From contig JABCPU010000001.1 of assembly GCA_016800925.1 (NCBI GenBank), positions 124,001 to 188,000 of the forward strand: a DNA stretch of 64,000 nucleotides, given 5' to 3'. Below, piece after piece: positions 62,634 through 64,000 of the stretch (its first letter is position 1; each line of letters starts with the position of its first letter). Both the position numbers and the translations under genes were made by a program. The notes beneath the pieces are model-generated. The model was given only the letters and a program-made list of their open reading frames with translations. It was not told the DNA's origin and did no database searches. Source of the DNA: Suillus spraguei. Lineage: Eukaryota; Basidiomycota; Agaricomycetes; Boletales; Suillaceae.

Positions 62634-64000
62634 CCAAGTTACCTATGCCCTTATAGTCCGGTTAAAGAGCTCTTAGACAGCTACTTGCCCGTAGTCCCAA
62701 GCGCCATTAGTCTGTACTGAACCCATGCAGCTCCGAGCCAAGATGTTTAGACCACGGAAATGGGAGGACGAGAGTTCATTGTATTCCCGGTGCACTTTTA
62801 TGTTCCTCAGAGACAAATGAAGTAAATGTCATTGAACAAGACACTAGACCGTCAACATTGGCATGCGAGCATGGTGGCAGAGTTCAGTAACTGCACAAAG
62901 CCGATCCCGTCAACTGATACACAAAGGTCGCCACAAAGTGTTTTGCCTTGTGCGTGAACTCGGGCTCTCTCCAAGTACTCAAGAGCACTGTCTCACTTCG
63001 GAACACGGCAGTTAGTTGTTGAAAGAACCTGTAGGTGCAAGGACCCGGTTCCCAGTACAATACTGGCATCGCCTGGCCGTGTGATGTAACCTTGAAGACG
63101 TGACAGGCTTAGAGACATTAGTGTCCCAGGTGAAACAAAGCTGGAGGACAGATACTCACCTTACGGATAAAATCAGGCTGCTCGAACCTCTAACACATGA
63201 AATCTCGCCAGTTATGCATCCAGGTAAAATGACATGTCTTGGCATCTCGGAGTCAAAGCTAGCACGTTCCCCGACTCATCAATTTGAAGCTGCCGATCTT
63301 GCTGCACCGTGACATTGCTGTCTCGACTCTCGAGTAGTAATAACGAGTTTATTGAAATCTGCAAGTGGTGTGAATATCTTGCGATTATTTGCCTGAAAAC
63401 CAACGAACTGAAAAATGATTAATGCAAGGACAGCTTGAACTCTGAGAGCTCTGGGAGAAGTTGCGGAGATTGAAGTGCCTGAGACTAGGGGTTGAACGCT
63501 GACTACCAAGTTGATGATACGGTGCTAAGAAACATTAATCGTTTCAACAACTCCAGCACCCATGGAAACCACTGTCCGACTTTTGTCTTCTGTCGGCTAT
63601 TGTATGATAACAAGTATTTGATCACTTCAAGTTGCCCAGGTAGACATTCAGTTATTGTACTCGCTCCCGAGCGGGACCAAGGCTTCACGGTCACGCTTTG
63701 ACTTAAAAAGGTATGGGTTGTATGCACCTTCAAGTTGCTGAGAAGATTGTCTATAAGCGCGCCTCTCTGGACCCACAATGTATCAAAGAGGCGCGTCTTT
63801 TGTATTTTCACGAGCACGTGCCAGTGTGGTGACCGCGTTGAGCACAAGGATTGCGCAAGGTATAAGACTTGGAGTGGGAGCAGATCCTGACAGAATTACT
63901 TCCCTCCAGTTAATTGTGTCAATGCCAGACTCACAGCTACTGCAGAAACCTTCCCTCCTCTCCCGGATAGGGGTTCGTGTCGATGATCCTCCGCATCATG
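62634..64000. other. Right-end region, no confident gene
   Basis: Minus-strand frames at 62884-63069 and 63212-63509 (QQDRQLQIDESGNVLALTP) look partly protein-like with possible splice sites between them and may be another uncharacterised gene, but I could not join them. Nothing else recognised to the window end. Confidence 0.35.

Noticed and set aside
1..64000. CRISPR arrays, operons or bacterial-type defence systems
   Set aside because: The DNA is clearly fungal nuclear; no regularly spaced repeats were seen.

Overview
The window is nuclear DNA of a filamentous basidiomycete, most likely an Agaricomycete. The evidence is the density of short GT-AG introns (about 45-65 nt, several per gene), compact gene spacing, clear fungal orthologues (SPT5, TFIIIC largest subunit, FANCM/MPH1, WDR70, V-ATPase subunit C, frataxin), and several families I know only from mushroom-forming fungi. 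The species is not determined. All gene models were spliced by eye; start codons and small exons are less certain than gene identities.

Layout. 1-12.5 kb is dense housekeeping: a G-patch/zinc-finger protein cut by the left edge, a two-bromodomain BET protein, WDR70 (whose last two exons look like a separate small ORF), a lineage-specific protein, frataxin, and a mitochondrial single-domain rhodanese. 12.5-15 kb has no convincing gene but holds a promoter-like cluster. 15-17.7 kb holds a CTR copper transporter followed on the same strand by a GPI-anchored, His-brace, BIM1-like (X325) copper protein, a probable copper-acquisition pair. 19-22.7 kb is SPT5. 22.9-28.2 kb holds three uncharacterised fungal proteins around a 2.3 kb empty stretch. 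28.4-31.5 kb has a dually startable mercaptopyruvate sulfurtransferase head-to-head with V-ATPase subunit C. 31.9-37 kb holds a multi-KH RNA-binding protein and an RWD-RBR ubiquitin ligase whose frame is broken twice. 38.8-41.3 kb is an MFS transporter. 42.8 kb has a tiny secreted cysteine-knot-like peptide, followed by a gene-poor tract with a transposase relic. 45.5-50.1 kb is FANCM/MPH1 and 52-59.3 kb the TFIIIC B-block subunit. The right end is sparse, with one uncharacterised minus-strand gene.

Themes. Frataxin and rhodanese lie in tandem 4 kb from the CTR/BIM1-like pair, so about 7 kb carries four genes of iron, sulfur and copper biology. Three large nuclear machines are also present: SPT5 (Pol II elongation), TFIIIC (Pol III initiation) and FANCM (fork repair). 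The most promising observations are the copper pair, the 57-residue cystine-knot candidate, the doubly lesioned RBR ligase, the orphan promoter cluster near 13.9 kb, and two GC-AG introns in essential genes.
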